DNA of 64,000 nt, taken from assembly GCA_951217055.1 (NCBI GenBank), contig OX578285.1:64041406-64105405 (forward strand), read 5' to 3'. The DNA comes from Gerris lacustris. Its lineage: Eukaryota > Arthropoda > Insecta > Hemiptera > Gerridae. This document shows, one piece after another, positions 41,750-56,269 of the stretch; position 1 is the stretch's first letter; each line of letters opens with the position of its first letter. The notes beneath the pieces were generated by a model. The model was given only the letters and a program-made list of their open reading frames with translations, did no database searches and was not told where the DNA came from. Both the position numbers and the translations under genes were made by a program.

Positions 41750-44700
41750 TGATATTATGAAAGTCCATTATATAACAAATAATTATTTCAAATAATAATG
41801 TAAATTACAGTAGAACTTCACTATAAGGGACTAATAGAGTCTGAGGGTTGTCTGATATTATGAAAGTCCATTATGTAACAAATAATTATTTCAAATAATA
41901 ATGTAAATTACATTAGAACTTCACTATAAGGGACAAATAAAGTCTGAGGGTTGGCTGATATTATGAAAGTCCATTATATAACAAATAATTATGTCAAATA
42001 ATAATGTAAATTACAGTAGAACTTCACTATAAGGGACTATTAGAGTCTGAGGGTTGTCTGATATTATGAAAGTCCATTATATTACAAATAATTATTTCAA
42101 ATAATAATGTAAATTACAGTAGAACTTCACTATAAGGGACTAATAGAGTCTGAGGGTTGTCTGATATTATGAAAGTCCATTATGTAACAAATAATTATTT
42201 CAAATAATAATGTAAATTACATTAGAACTTCACTATAAGGGACAAATAAAATCTGAGGGTTGGCTGATATTATGAAAGTCCATTATGTAACAAATAATTA
42301 TTTAAAAAAATAATGTAAATTACAGTAGAACTTCACTATAAGGGACTAATAGAGTCTGAGGGTGGTCTAATATAATGAAATTCCATTATATAACAAATAA
42401 TAATGTAAATTACTGTAGAACTTCACTATAAGGGACTAATAGGGTCTGAGGGTTGTCTGATATTATGAAAGTCCAATATATAACAAATAATAATGTAAAT
42501 TACTGTAGAACTTTACTATAAGAGACTAATAGAGTCTGAGGGTTGTCTGATATTATGAAAGTCCATTATATAACAAATAATTATTTCAAATAATAATGTA
42601 AATTACAGTAGAACTTCACTATAAGGGACAAATAAAGTCTGAGGGTTGGCTGATATTATGAAAGTCCATTATGTAACAAATTATTATTTCAAATAATAAT
42701 GTAAATTACAGTAGAACCTCACTATAAGGGACTAATAGAGTCTGAGGGTTGTCTGATATTATGAAAGTCCATTATATAACAAATAATTATTTAAAATAAT
42801 AATGTAAATTACAGTAGAACTTCACTATAAGGGACTAATAGAGTCTAAGGGTTGTCTGATATTATGAAAGTCCATTATGTAACAAATAATTATTTCAAAT
42901 AATAATGAAAATTACAGTAGAACTTCACTATAAGGGACTAATAGAGTCTGAGGGTTGTCTATTATTATGAAAGTCCATTATATAACAAATAATAATGTAA
43001 ATTACAGTAGAACCTCACTATATGGGACTAATAGAGTCTGAGGGTTGTCTGATATTATGAAAGTCCATTATATAACAAATAATTATTTCAAATAATAATG
43101 TAAATTACAGTAGAACTTAACTATAAGGGACTAATAGAGTCTGAGGGTTGTCTGATATTATGAAAGTCCATTATGTAACAAATAATTATTTCAAATAATA
43201 ATGTCAATTACATTAGAACTTCACTATAAGGGACAAATAAAGTCTGAGGGTTGGCTGATATTATGAAAGTCCATTATGTAACAAATTATTATTTCAAATA
43301 ATAATGTAAATTACATTAGAACTTCACTATAAGGGACAAATAAAGTCTGAGGGTTGGCTGATATTATGAAAGTCCATTATGTAACAAATTATTATTTCAA
43401 ATAATAATGTAAATTACAGTAAAACCTCACTATAAGGGACTAATAGAGTCTGAGGGTTGTCTGATATTATGAAAGTCCATTATATAACAAATAATTATTT
43501 CAAATAATAATGTAAATTATAGTAGAACTTCACTATAAGGGACTAATAGAGTCTGAGGGTTGTCTGATATTATGAAAGTCCATTATATAACAAATAATTA
43601 TTTCAAATAATAATGTAAATTACTGTAGAACTTCACTATAAGGGACTAATAGAGTCTGAGGGTTGTCTGATATTATGAAAGTCCATTATGTAACAAATAA
43701 TTATTTCAAATAATAATGTAAATTACAGTAGAACTTCACTATAAGGGACTAATAGAGTCTGGGGGTTGTCTGATATTATGAAAGTCCATTATGTAACAAA
43801 TAATTATTTCAAATAATAATGTAAATTACAGTAGAACTTCACTATAAGGGACTAATAGAGTCTAAGGGTTGTCTGATATTATGAAAGTCCATTATGTAAC
43901 AAATAATTATTTCAAATAATAATGTAAATTACAGTAGAACTTCACTATAAGGGACTAATAGAGTCTGAGGGTTGTCTATTATTATGAAAGTCCATTATAT
44001 AACAAATAATAATGTAAATTACAGTAGAACCTCACTATAAGGGACTAATAGAGTCTGAGGGTTGTCTGATATTATGAAAGTCCATTATATAACAAATAAT
44101 TATTTCAAATAATAATGTAAATTATAGTAGAACTTCACTATAAGGGACTAATAGAGTCTGAGGGTTGTCTGATATTATGAAAGTCCATTATATAACAAAT
44201 AATTATTTCAAATAATAATGTAAATTACTGTAGAACTTCACTATAAGGGACTAATAGAGTCTGAGGGTTGTCTGATATTATGAAAGTCCATTATGTAACA
44301 AATAATTATTTCAAATAATAATGTAAATTACAGTAGAACTTCACTATAAGGGACTAATAGAGTCTGGGGGTTGTCTGATATTATGAAAGTCCATTATGTA
44401 ACAAATAATTATTTCAAATAATAATGTAAATTACAGTAGAACCTCACTATAAGGGACTAATAGAGTCTGAGGGTTGTCTGATATTATGAAAGTCCATTAT
44501 ATAACAAATAATTATTTCAAATAATAATGTAAATTACAGTAGAACTTCACTATAAGGGACTAATAGAGTCTGAGGGTTGTCTAATATAATGAAAGTCCAT
44601 TATATAACAAATAATAATGTAAATTACAGTTGAACTTCACTATAAGGGACTAATAGAGTCTAAGGGTTGTCTGATATTATGAAAGTCCATTATGTAACAA

Positions 44701-45930
44701 ATAATTATTTCAAATAATAATGTAAATTACAGTAGAACTTCACTATAAGGGACTAATAGAGTCTGAGGGTTGTCTATTATTATGAAAGTCCATTATATAA
44801 CAAATAATAATGTAAATTACAGTAGAACCTCACTATAAGGGACTAATTGAGTCTGAGGGTTGTCTGATATTATGAAAGTCCATTATATAACAAATAATTA
44901 TTTCAAATAATAATGTAAATTACAGTAGAACTTCACTATAAGGGACTAATAGAGTCTGAGGGTTGTCTGATATTATGAAAGTCCATTATGTAACAAATAA
45001 TTATTTCAAATAATAATGTCAATTACATTAGAACTTCACTATAAGGGACAAATAAAGTCTGAGGGTTGGCTGATATTATGAAAGTCCATTATGTAACAAA
45101 TTATTATTTCAAATAATAATGTAAATTACAGTAGAACCTCACTATAAGGGACTAATAGAGTCTGAGGGTTGTCTGATATTATGAAAGTCCATTATATAAC
45201 AAATAATTATTTCAAATAATAATGTAAATTACAGTAGAACTTCACTATAAGGGACTAATAGAGTCTGAGGGTTGTCTGATATTATGAAAGTCCATTATAT
45301 AACAAATAATTATTTCAAATAATAATGTAAATTACTGTAGAACTTCACTATAAGGGACTAATAGAGTCTGAGGGTTGTCTGATATTATGAAAGTCCATTA
45401 TGTAACAAATAATTATTTCAAATAATAATGTAAATTACAGTAGAACTTCACTATAAGGGACTAATAGAGTCTGGGGGTTGTCTGATATTATGAAAGTCCA
45501 TTATGTAACAAATAATTATTTCAAATAATAATGTAAATTACAGTAGAACCTCACTATAAGGGACTAATAGAGTCTGAGGGTTGTCTGATATTATGAAAGT
45601 CCATTATATAACAAATAATTATTTCAAATAATAATGTAAATTACAGTAGAACTTCACTATAAGGGACTAATAGAGTCTGAGGGTTGTCTAATATAATGAA
45701 AGTCCATTATATAACAAATAATAATGTAAATTACAGTTGAACTTCACTATAAGGGACTAATAGAGTCTGAGGGTTGTCTGATATTATGAAAGTCCAATAT
45801 ATAACAAATAATAATGTAAATTACTGTAGAACTTTACTATAAAAGACTAATAGAGTCTGAGGGTTGTCTGATATTATGAAAGTCCATTATATAACAAATA
45901 ATTATTTCAAATAATAATGTAAATTACAGT
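41750..45930 (+). repeat. Higher-order block duplicated at 48,572-52,929
   Basis: Markers such as ATTATGTCAAATAAT (41,989), AGGGTGGTCTAATATAATG (42,359), CTATATGGGAC (43,018) and TATAAAAGACT (45,839) recur at an offset of 6,822 bp, changing to 7,028 bp after about 43,600 because two 103-bp monomers are added in the second copy. Confidence 0.85.
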
Positions 45931-48570
45931 AGAACTTCACTATAAGGGACAAATAAAGTCTGAGGGTTGGCTGATATTATGAAAGTCCATTATGTAACAA
46001 ATTATTATTTCAAATAATAATGTAAATTACAGTAGATCCTCACTATAAGGGACTAATAGAGTCTGAGGGTTGTCTGATATTATGAAAGTCCATTATATAA
46101 CAAATAATTATTTCAAATAATAATGTAAATTACAGTAGAACTTCACTAAAAGGGACTAATAGAGTCTAAGGGTTGTCTGATATTATGAAAGTCCATTATG
46201 TAACAAATAATTATTTCAAATAATAATGTAAATTACAGTAGAACTTCACTATAAGGGACTAATAGAGTCTGAGGGCTGTCTATTATTATGAAAGTCCATT
46301 ATATAACAAATAATTATTTCAAATAATAATGTAAATTACAGTAGAACTTCACTATAAGGGACTAATAGAGTCTGAGGGTTGTCTGATATTATGAAAGTCC
46401 ATTATATAACAAATAATTATTTCAAATAATAATGTAAATTACAGTAGAACTTCACTATAAGGGACTAATAGAGTCTGAGGGTTGTCTAATATTATGAAAG
46501 TCCATTATATAACAAATAATAATGTAAATTACTGTAGAACTTCACTATAAGGGACTAATAGAGTCTGAGGGTTGTCTGATATTATGAAAGTCCATTATGT
46601 AACAAATAATTATTTCAAATAATAATGTAAATTACAGTAGAACTTCACTATAAGGGACTAATAGAGTCTGAGGGTTGTCTAATATTATGAAAGTCCATTA
46701 TATAACAAATAATAAAGTAAATTACAGTAGAACCTCACTATAAGAGACTAATAGAGTCTGAGGGTTGTCTGATATTATGAAAGTCTATTATATAACAAAT
46801 AATTATTTCAAATAATAATGTAAATTACAGTAGAACTTCACTATAAGGGACTAATAGAGTCTGAGGGTCGTCTGATATTATGAAAGTCCATTATATAATA
46901 AATAATTATTTCAAATAATAATGTAAATTACAGTAGAACTTCACTATAAGGGACTAATAGAGTCTGAGGGTTGTCTGATATTATGGAAGTCCATTATGTA
47001 ACAAATAATTATTTCAAATAATAATGTAAACTACATTAGAACTTCACTATAAGGGACAAATAAAGTCTGAGGGTTGGCTGATATTATGAAAGTCCATTAT
47101 GTAACAAATTATTATTTCAAATAATAATGTAAATTACAGTAGAACCTCACTATAAGGGACTAATAGAGTCTGAGGGTTGTCTGATATTATGAAAGTCCAT
47201 TATATAAGAAATAATTATTTCAAATAATAATGTAAATTACTGTAGAACTTCACTATAAGGGACTAATAGAGTCTGAGGGTTGTCTGATATTATGAAAGTC
47301 CATTATGTAACAAATTATTATTTCAAATAATAATGTAAATTACAGTAGAACCTCACTATAAGGGACTAATAGAGTCTGAGGGTTGTCTGATATTATGAAA
47401 GTCCATTATATAACAAATAATTATTTCAAATAATAATGTAAATTACAGTAGAACTTCACTATAAGGGACTAATAGAGTCTGAGGGTTGTCTGATATTATG
47501 AAAGTCCATTATATAACAAATAATAATGTAAATTACTGTAGAACTTCACTATAAGGGACTAATAGAGTCTGAGGGTTGTCTGATATTATGAAAGTCCATT
47601 ATGTAATAGATATTTATTTCAAATAATAATGTAAATTACAGTAGAACTTTACTATAAGGGACAAATAAAGTCTGAGGGTTGTCTGATATTATGAAAGTCC
47701 ATTATGTAACAAATAATTATTTCAAATAATAATGTAAATTACAGTAGAACCTCACTATAAGGGACAAATAAAGTCTGAGGGTTGTCTGATATTATGAAAG
47801 TCCATTATGTAACAAATAATTATTTCAAATAATAATGTAAATTACAGTAGAACCTCACTATAAGGGACTAATAGAGTCTGAGGGTTGTCTGATATTATGA
47901 AAGTCCATTATATAACAAATAATTATTTCAAATAATAATGTAAATTACAGTAGAACTTCACTATAAGGGACTAATAGAGTCTGAGGGTTGTCTGATATTA
48001 TGAAAGTCCATTATATAACAAATAATAATGTAAATTACTGTAGAACTTCACTATAAGGGACTAATAGAGTCTGAGGGTTGTCTGATATTATGAAAGTCCA
48101 TTATGTAACGAATATTTTTTTCAAATAATAATGTAAATTACTGTAGAACTTCACTATAAGGGACAAATAAAGTCTGAGGGTTGTCTGATATTATGAAAGT
48201 CCATTATGTAACAAATAATTATTTCAAATAATAATGTAAATTACAGTAGAACCTCACTATAAGGGACTAATAGAGTCTGAGGGTTGTCTGATATTATGAA
48301 AGTCCATTATATAACAAATAATTATTTCAAATAATAATGTAAATTACAGTAGAACTTCACTATAAGGGACTAATAGAGTCTGAGGGTTGTCTAATATAAT
48401 GAAAGTCCATTATATAACAAATAATAATGTAAATTACAGTTGAACTTCACTATAAGGGACTAATAGAGTCTGAGGGTTGTCTGATATTATGAAAGTCCAA
48501 TATATAACAAATAATAATGTAAATTACAGTAGAACTTCACTATAAGGGACTAATAGAGTCTGAGGGTTGT
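45930..48570 (+). repeat. Higher-order block duplicated near 56,270 and again near 59,270
   Basis: Markers AGTAGATCCTC, CTTCACTAAAAGGGAC (46,141), GGGCTGTCTATTATT and ATATTATGGAAGTCC (46,979) recur at +10,349 bp and then at a further +2,999 bp. Confidence 0.85.
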
Positions 48571-49608
48571 CTGATATTATGAAAGTCCATTATATAACAA
48601 ATAATTATTTCAAATAATAATGTAAATTACAGTAGAACTTCACTATAAGGGACTAATAGAGTCTGAGGGTTGTCTGATATTATGAAAGTCCATTATGTAA
48701 CAAATAATTATTTCAAATAATAATGTAAATTACATTAGAACTTCACTATAAGGGACAAATAAAGTCTGAGGGTTGGCTGATATTATGAAAGTCCATTATA
48801 TAACAAATAATTATGTCAAATAATAATGTAAATTACAGTAGAACTTCACTATAAGGGACTATTAGAGTCTGAGGGTTGTCTGATATTATGAAAGTCCATT
48901 ATATTACAAATAATTATTTCAAATAATAATGTAAATTACAGTAGAACTTCACTATAAGGGACTAATAGAGTCTGAGGGTTGTCTGATATTATGAAAGTCC
49001 ATTATGTAACAAATAATTATTTCAAATAATAATGTAAATTACATTAGAACTTCACTATAAGGGACAAATAAAATCTGAGGGTTGGCTGATATTATGAAAG
49101 TCCATTATGTAACAAATAATTATTTAAAAAAATAATGTAAATTACAGTAGAACTTCACTATAAGGGACTAATAGAGTCTGAGGGTGGTCTAATATAATGA
49201 AATTCCATTATATAACAAATAATAATGTAAATTACTGTAGAACTTCACTATAAGGGACTAATAGGGTCTGAGGGTTGTCTGATATTATGAAAGTCCAATA
49301 TATAACAAATAATAATGTAAATTACTGTAGAACTTTACTATAAGAGACTAATAGAGTCTGAGGGTTGTCTGATATTATGAAAGTCCATTATATAACAAAT
49401 AATTATTTCAAATAATAATGTAAATTACAGTAGAACTTCACTATAAGGGACAAATAAAGTCTGAGGGTTGGCTGATATTATGAAAGTCCATTATGTAACA
49501 AATTATTATTTCAAATAATAATGTAAATTACAGTAGAACCTCACTATAAGGGACTAATAGAGTCTGAGGGTTGTCTGATATTATGAAAGTCCATTATATA
49601 ACAAATAA

Positions 49609-52600
49609 TTATTTAAAATAATAATGTAAATTACAGTAGAACTTCACTATAAGGGACTAATAGAGTCTAAGGGTTGTCTGATATTATGAAAGTCCATTAT
49701 GTAACAAATAATTATTTCAAATAATAATGAAAATTACAGTAGAACTTCACTATAAGGGACTAATAGAGTCTGAGGGTTGTCTATTATTATGAAAGTCCAT
49801 TATATAACAAATAATAATGTAAATTACAGTAGAACCTCACTATATGGGACTAATAGAGTCTGAGGGTTGTCTGATATTATGAAAGTCCATTATATAACAA
49901 ATAATTATTTCAAATAATAATGTAAATTACAGTAGAACTTAACTATAAGGGACTAATAGAGTCTGAGGGTTGTCTGATATTATGAAAGTCCATTATGTAA
50001 CAAATAATTATTTCAAATAATAATGTCAATTACATTAGAACTTCACTATAAGGGACAAATAAAGTCTGAGGGTTGGCTGATATTATGAAAGTCCATTATG
50101 TAACAAATTATTATTTCAAATAATAATGTAAATTACATTAGAACTTCACTATAAGGGACAAATAAAGTCTGAGGGTTGGCTGATATTATGAAAGTCCATT
50201 ATGTAACAAATTATTATTTCAAATAATAATGTAAATTACAGTAGAACCTCACTATAAGGGACTAATAGAGTCTGAGGGTTGTCTGATATTATGAAAGTCC
50301 ATTATATAACAAATAATTATTTCAAATAATAATGTAAATTATAGTAGAACTTCACTATAAGGGACTAATAGAGTCTGAGGGTTGTCTGATATTATGAAAG
50401 TCCATTATATAACAAATAATTATTTCAAATAATAATGTAAATTACAGTAGAACTTCACTATAAGGGACTAATAGAGTCTGGGGGTTGTCTGATATTATGA
50501 AAGTCCATTATATAACAAATAATTATTTCAAATAATAATGTAAATTACAGTAGAACTTCACTATAAGGGACTAATAGAGTCTGAGGGTTGTCTGATATTA
50601 TGAAAGTCCATTATATAACAAATAATTATTTCAAATAATAATGTAAATTACTGTAGAACTTCACTATAAGGGACTAATAGAGTCTGAGGGTTGTCTGATA
50701 TTATGAAAGTCCATTATGTAACAAATAATTATTTCAAATAATAATGTAAATTACAGTAGAACTTCACTATAAGGGACTAATAGAGTCTGGGGGTTGTCTG
50801 ATATTATGAAAGTCCATTATGTAACAAATAATTATTTCAAATAATAATGTAAATTACAGTAGAACTTCACTATAAGGGACTAATAGAGTCTAAGGGTTGT
50901 CTGATATTATGAAAGTCCATTATGTAACAAATAATTATTTCAAATAATAATGTAAATTACAGTAGAACTTCACTATAAGGGACTAATAGAGTCTGAGGGT
51001 TGTCTATTATTATGAAAGTCCATTATATAACAAATAATAATGTAAATTACAGTAGAACCTCACTATAAGGGACTAATAGAGTCTGAGGGTTGTCTGATAT
51101 TATGAAAGTCCATTATATAACAAATAATTATTTCAAATAATAATGTAAATTATAGTAGAACTTCACTATAAGGGACTAATAGAGTCTGAGGGTTGTCTGA
51201 TATTATGAAAGTCCATTATATAACAAATAATTATTTCAAATAATAATGTAAATTACTGTAGAACTTCACTATAAGGGACTAATAGAGTCTGAGGGTTGTC
51301 TGATATTATGAAAGTCCATTATGTAACAAATAATTATTTCAAATAATAATGTAAATTACAGTAGAACTTCACTATAAGGGACTAATAGAGTCTGGGGGTT
51401 GTCTGATATTATGAAAGTCCATTATGTAACAAATAATTATTTCAAATAATAATGTAAATTACAGTAGAACCTCACTATAAGGGACTAATAGAGTCTGAGG
51501 GTTGTCTGATATTATGAAAGTCCATTATATAACAAATAATTATTTCAAATAATAATGTAAATTACAGTAGAACTTCACTATAAGGGACTAATAGAGTCTG
51601 AGGGTTGTCTAATATAATGAAAGTCCATTATATAACAAATAATAATGTAAATTACAGTTGAACTTCACTATAAGGGACTAATAGAGTCTAAGGGTTGTCT
51701 GATATTATGAAAGTCCATTATGTAACAAATAATTATTTCAAATAATAATGTAAATTACAGTAGAACTTCACTATAAGGGACTAATAGAGTCTGAGGGTTG
51801 TCTATTATTATGAAAGTCCATTATATAACAAATAATAATGTAAATTACAGTAGAACCTCACTATAAGGGACTAATTGAGTCTGAGGGTTGTCTGATATTA
51901 TGAAAGTCCATTATATAACAAATAATTATTTCAAATAATAATGTAAATTACAGTAGAACTTCACTATAAGGGACTAATAGAGTCTGAGGGTTGTCTGATA
52001 TTATGAAAGTCCATTATGTAACAAATAATTATTTCAAATAATAATGTCAATTACATTAGAACTTCACTATAAGGGACAAATAAAGTCTGAGGGTTGGCTG
52101 ATATTATGAAAGTCCATTATGTAACAAATTATTATTTCAAATAATAATGTAAATTACAGTAGAACCTCACTATAAGGGACTAATAGAGTCTGAGGGTTGT
52201 CTGATATTATGAAAGTCCATTATATAACAAATAATTATTTCAAATAATAATGTAAATTACAGTAGAACTTCACTATAAGGGACTAATAGAGTCTGAGGGT
52301 TGTCTGATATTATGAAAGTCCATTATATAACAAATAATTATTTCAAATAATAATGTAAATTACTGTAGAACTTCACTATAAGGGACTAATAGAGTCTGAG
52401 GGTTGTCTGATATTATGAAAGTCCATTATGTAACAAATAATTATTTCAAATAATAATGTAAATTACAGTAGAACTTCACTATAAGGGACTAATAGAGTCT
52501 GGGGGTTGTCTGATATTATGAAAGTCCATTATGTAACAAATAATTATTTCAAATAATAATGTAAATTACAGTAGAACCTCACTATAAGGGACTAATAGAG

Positions 52601-55600
52601 TCTGAGGGTTGTCTGATATTATGAAAGTCCATTATATAACAAATAATTATTTCAAATAATAATGTAAATTACAGTAGAACTTCACTATAAGGGACTAATA
52701 GAGTCTGAGGGTTGTCTAATATAATGAAAGTCCATTATATAACAAATAATAATGTAAATTACAGTTGAACTTCACTATAAGGGACTAATAGAGTCTGAGG
52801 GTTGTCTGATATTATGAAAGTCCAATATATAACAAATAATAATGTAAATTACTGTAGAACTTTACTATAAAAGACTAATAGAGTCTGAGGGTTGTCTGAT
52901 ATTATGAAAGTCCATTATATAACAAATAATTATTTAAAATAATAATGTAAATTACAGTAGAACTTCACTATAAGGGACAAATAAAGTCTAAGGGTTGTCT
53001 GATATTATGAAAGTCCATTATGTAACAAATAATTATTTCAAATAATAATGAAAATTACAGTAGAACTTCACTATAAGGGACTAATAGAGTCTGAGGGTTG
53101 TCTATTATTATGAAAGTCCATTATATAACAAATAATAATGTAAATTACAGTAGAACCTCACTATATGGGACTAATAGAGTCTGAGGGTTGTCTGATATTA
53201 TGAAAGTCCATTATATAACAAATAATTATTTCAAATAATAATGTAAATTACAGTAGAACTTAACTATAAGGGACTAATAGAGTCTGAGGGTTGTCTGATA
53301 TTATGAAAGTCCATTATGTAACAAATAATTATTTCAAATAATAATGTCAATTACATTAGAACTTCACTATAAGGGACAAATAAAGTCTGAGGGTTGGCTG
53401 ATATTATGAAAGTCCATTATGTAACAAATTATTATTTCAAATAATAATGTAAATTACATTAGAACTTCACTATAAGGGACAAATAAAGTCTGAGGGTTGG
53501 CTGATATTATGAAAGTCCATTATGTAACAAATTATTATTTCAAATAATAATGTAAATTACAGTAGAACCTCACTATAAGGGACTAATAGAGTCTGAGGGT
53601 TGTCTGATATTATGAAAGTCCATTATATAACAAATAATTATTTCAAATAATAATGTAAATTATAGTAGAACTTCACTATAAGGGACTAATAGAGTCTGAG
53701 GGTTGTCTGATATTATGAAAGTCCATTATATAACAAATAATTATTTCAAATAATAATGTAAATTACAGTAGAACTTCACTATAAGGGACTAATAGAGTCT
53801 GGGGGTTGTCTGATATTATGAAAGTCCATTATATAACAAATAATTATTTCAAATAATAATGTAAATTACAGTAGAACTTCACTATAAGGGACTAATAGAG
53901 TCTGAGGGTTGTCTGATATTATGAAAGTCCATTATATAACAAATAATTATTTCAAATAATAATGTAAATTACTGTAGAACTTCACTATAAGGGACTAATA
54001 GAGTCTGAGGGTTGTCTGATATTATGAAAGTCCATTATGTAACAAATAATTATTTCAAATAATAATGTAAATTACAGTAGAACTTCACTATAAGGGACTA
54101 ATAGAGTCTGGGGGTTGTCTGATATTATGAAAGTCCATTATGTAACAAATAATTATTTCAAATAATAATGTAAATTACAGTAGAACTTCACTATAAGGGA
54201 CTAATAGAGTCTAAGGGTTGTCTGATATTATGAAAGTCCATTATGTAACAAATAATTATTTCAAATAATAATGTAAATTACAGTAGAACTTCACTATAAG
54301 GGACTAATAGAGTCTGAGGGTTGTCTATTATTATGAAAGTCCATTATATAACAAATAATAATGTAAATTACAGTAGAACCTCACTATAAGGGACTAATAG
54401 AGTCTGAGGGTTGTCTGATATTATGAAAGTCCATTATATAACAAATAATTATTTCAAATAATAATGTAAATTATAGTAGAACTTCACTATAAGGGACTAA
54501 TAGAGTCTGAGGGTTGTCTGATATTATGAAAGTCCATTATATAACAAATAATTATTTCAAATAATAATGTAAATTACTGTAGAACTTCACTATAAGGGAC
54601 TAATAGAGTCTGAGGGTTGTCTGATATTATGAAAGTCCATTATGTAACAAATAATTATTTCAAATAATAATGTAAATTACAGTAGAACTTCACTATAAGG
54701 GACTAATAGAGTCTGGGGGTTGTCTGATATTATGAAAGTCCATTATGTAACAAATAATTATTTCAAATAATAATGTAAATTACAGTAGAACCTCACTATA
54801 AGGGACTAATAGAGTCTGAGGGTTGTCTGATATTATGAAAGTCCATTATATAACAAATAATTATTTCAAATAATAATGTAAATTACAGTAGAACTTCACT
54901 ATAAGGGACTAATAGAGTCTGAGGGTTGTCTAATATAATGAAAGTCCATTATATAAGAAATAATAATGTAAATTACAGTTGAACTTCACTATAAGGGACT
55001 AATAGAGTCTAAGGGTTGTCTGATATTATGAAAGTCCATTATGTAACAAATAATTATTTCAAATAATAATGTAAATTACAGTAGAACTTCACTATAAGGG
55101 ACTAATAGAGTCTGAGGGTTGTCTATTATTATGAAAGTCCATTATATAACAAATAATAATGTAAATTACAGTAGAACCTCACTATAAGGGACTAATTGAG
55201 TCTGAGGGTTGTCTGATATTATGAAAGTCCATTATATAACAAATAATTATTTCAAATAATAATGTAAATTACAGTAGAACTTCACTATAAGGGACTAATA
55301 GAGTCTGAGGGTTGTCTGATATTATGAAAGTCCATTATGTAACAAATAATTATTTCAAATAATAATGTCAATTACATTAGAACTTCACTATAAGGGACAA
55401 ATAAAGTCTGAGGGTTGGCTGATATTATGAAAGTCCATTATGTAACAAATTATTATTTCAAATAATAATGTAAATTACAGTAGAACCTCACTATAAGGGA
55501 CTAATAGAGTCTGAGGGTTGTCTGATATTATGAAAGTCCATTATATAACAAATAATTATTTCAAATAATAATGTAAATTACAGTAGAACTTCACTATAAG

Positions 55601-56250
55601 GGACTAATAGAGTCTGAGGGTTGTCTGATATTATGAAAGTCCATTATATAACAAATAATTATTTCAAATAATAATGTAAATTACTGTAGAACTTCACTAT
55701 AAGGGACTAATAGAGTCTGAGGGTTGTCTGATATTATGAAAGTCCATTATGTAACAAATAATTATTTCAAATAATAATGTAAATTACAGTAGAACTTCAC
55801 TATAAGGGACTAATAGAGTCTGGGGGTTGTCTGATATTATGAAAGTCCATTATGTAACAAATAATTATTTCAAATAATAATGTAAATTACAGTAGAACCT
55901 CACTATAAGGGACTAATAGAGTCTGAGGGTTGTCTGATATTATGAAAGTCCATTATATAACAAATAATTATTTCAAATAATAATGTAAATTACAGTAGAA
56001 CTTCACTATAAGGGACTAATAGAGTCTGAGGGTTGTCTAATATAATGAAAGTCCATTATATAACAAATAATAATGTAAATTACAGTTGAACTTCACTATA
56101 AGGGACTAATAGAGTCTGAGGGTTGTCTGATATTATGAAAGTCCAATATATAACAAATAATAATGTAAATTACTGTAGAACTTTACTATAAAAGACTAAT
56201 AGAGTCTGAGGGTTGTCTGATATTATGAAAGTCCATTATATAACAAATAA
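49609..56250 (+). repeat. Tandem pair of a 3,321-bp higher-order unit
   Basis: The interval 49,609-52,929 is repeated directly as 52,930-56,250. Shared markers are CTATATGGGAC (49,840 and 53,161), ACTTAACTATAAGGG and TATAAAAGACT (52,867 and 56,188). Confidence 0.85.
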
Positions 56251-56269
56251 TTATTTCAAATAATAATGT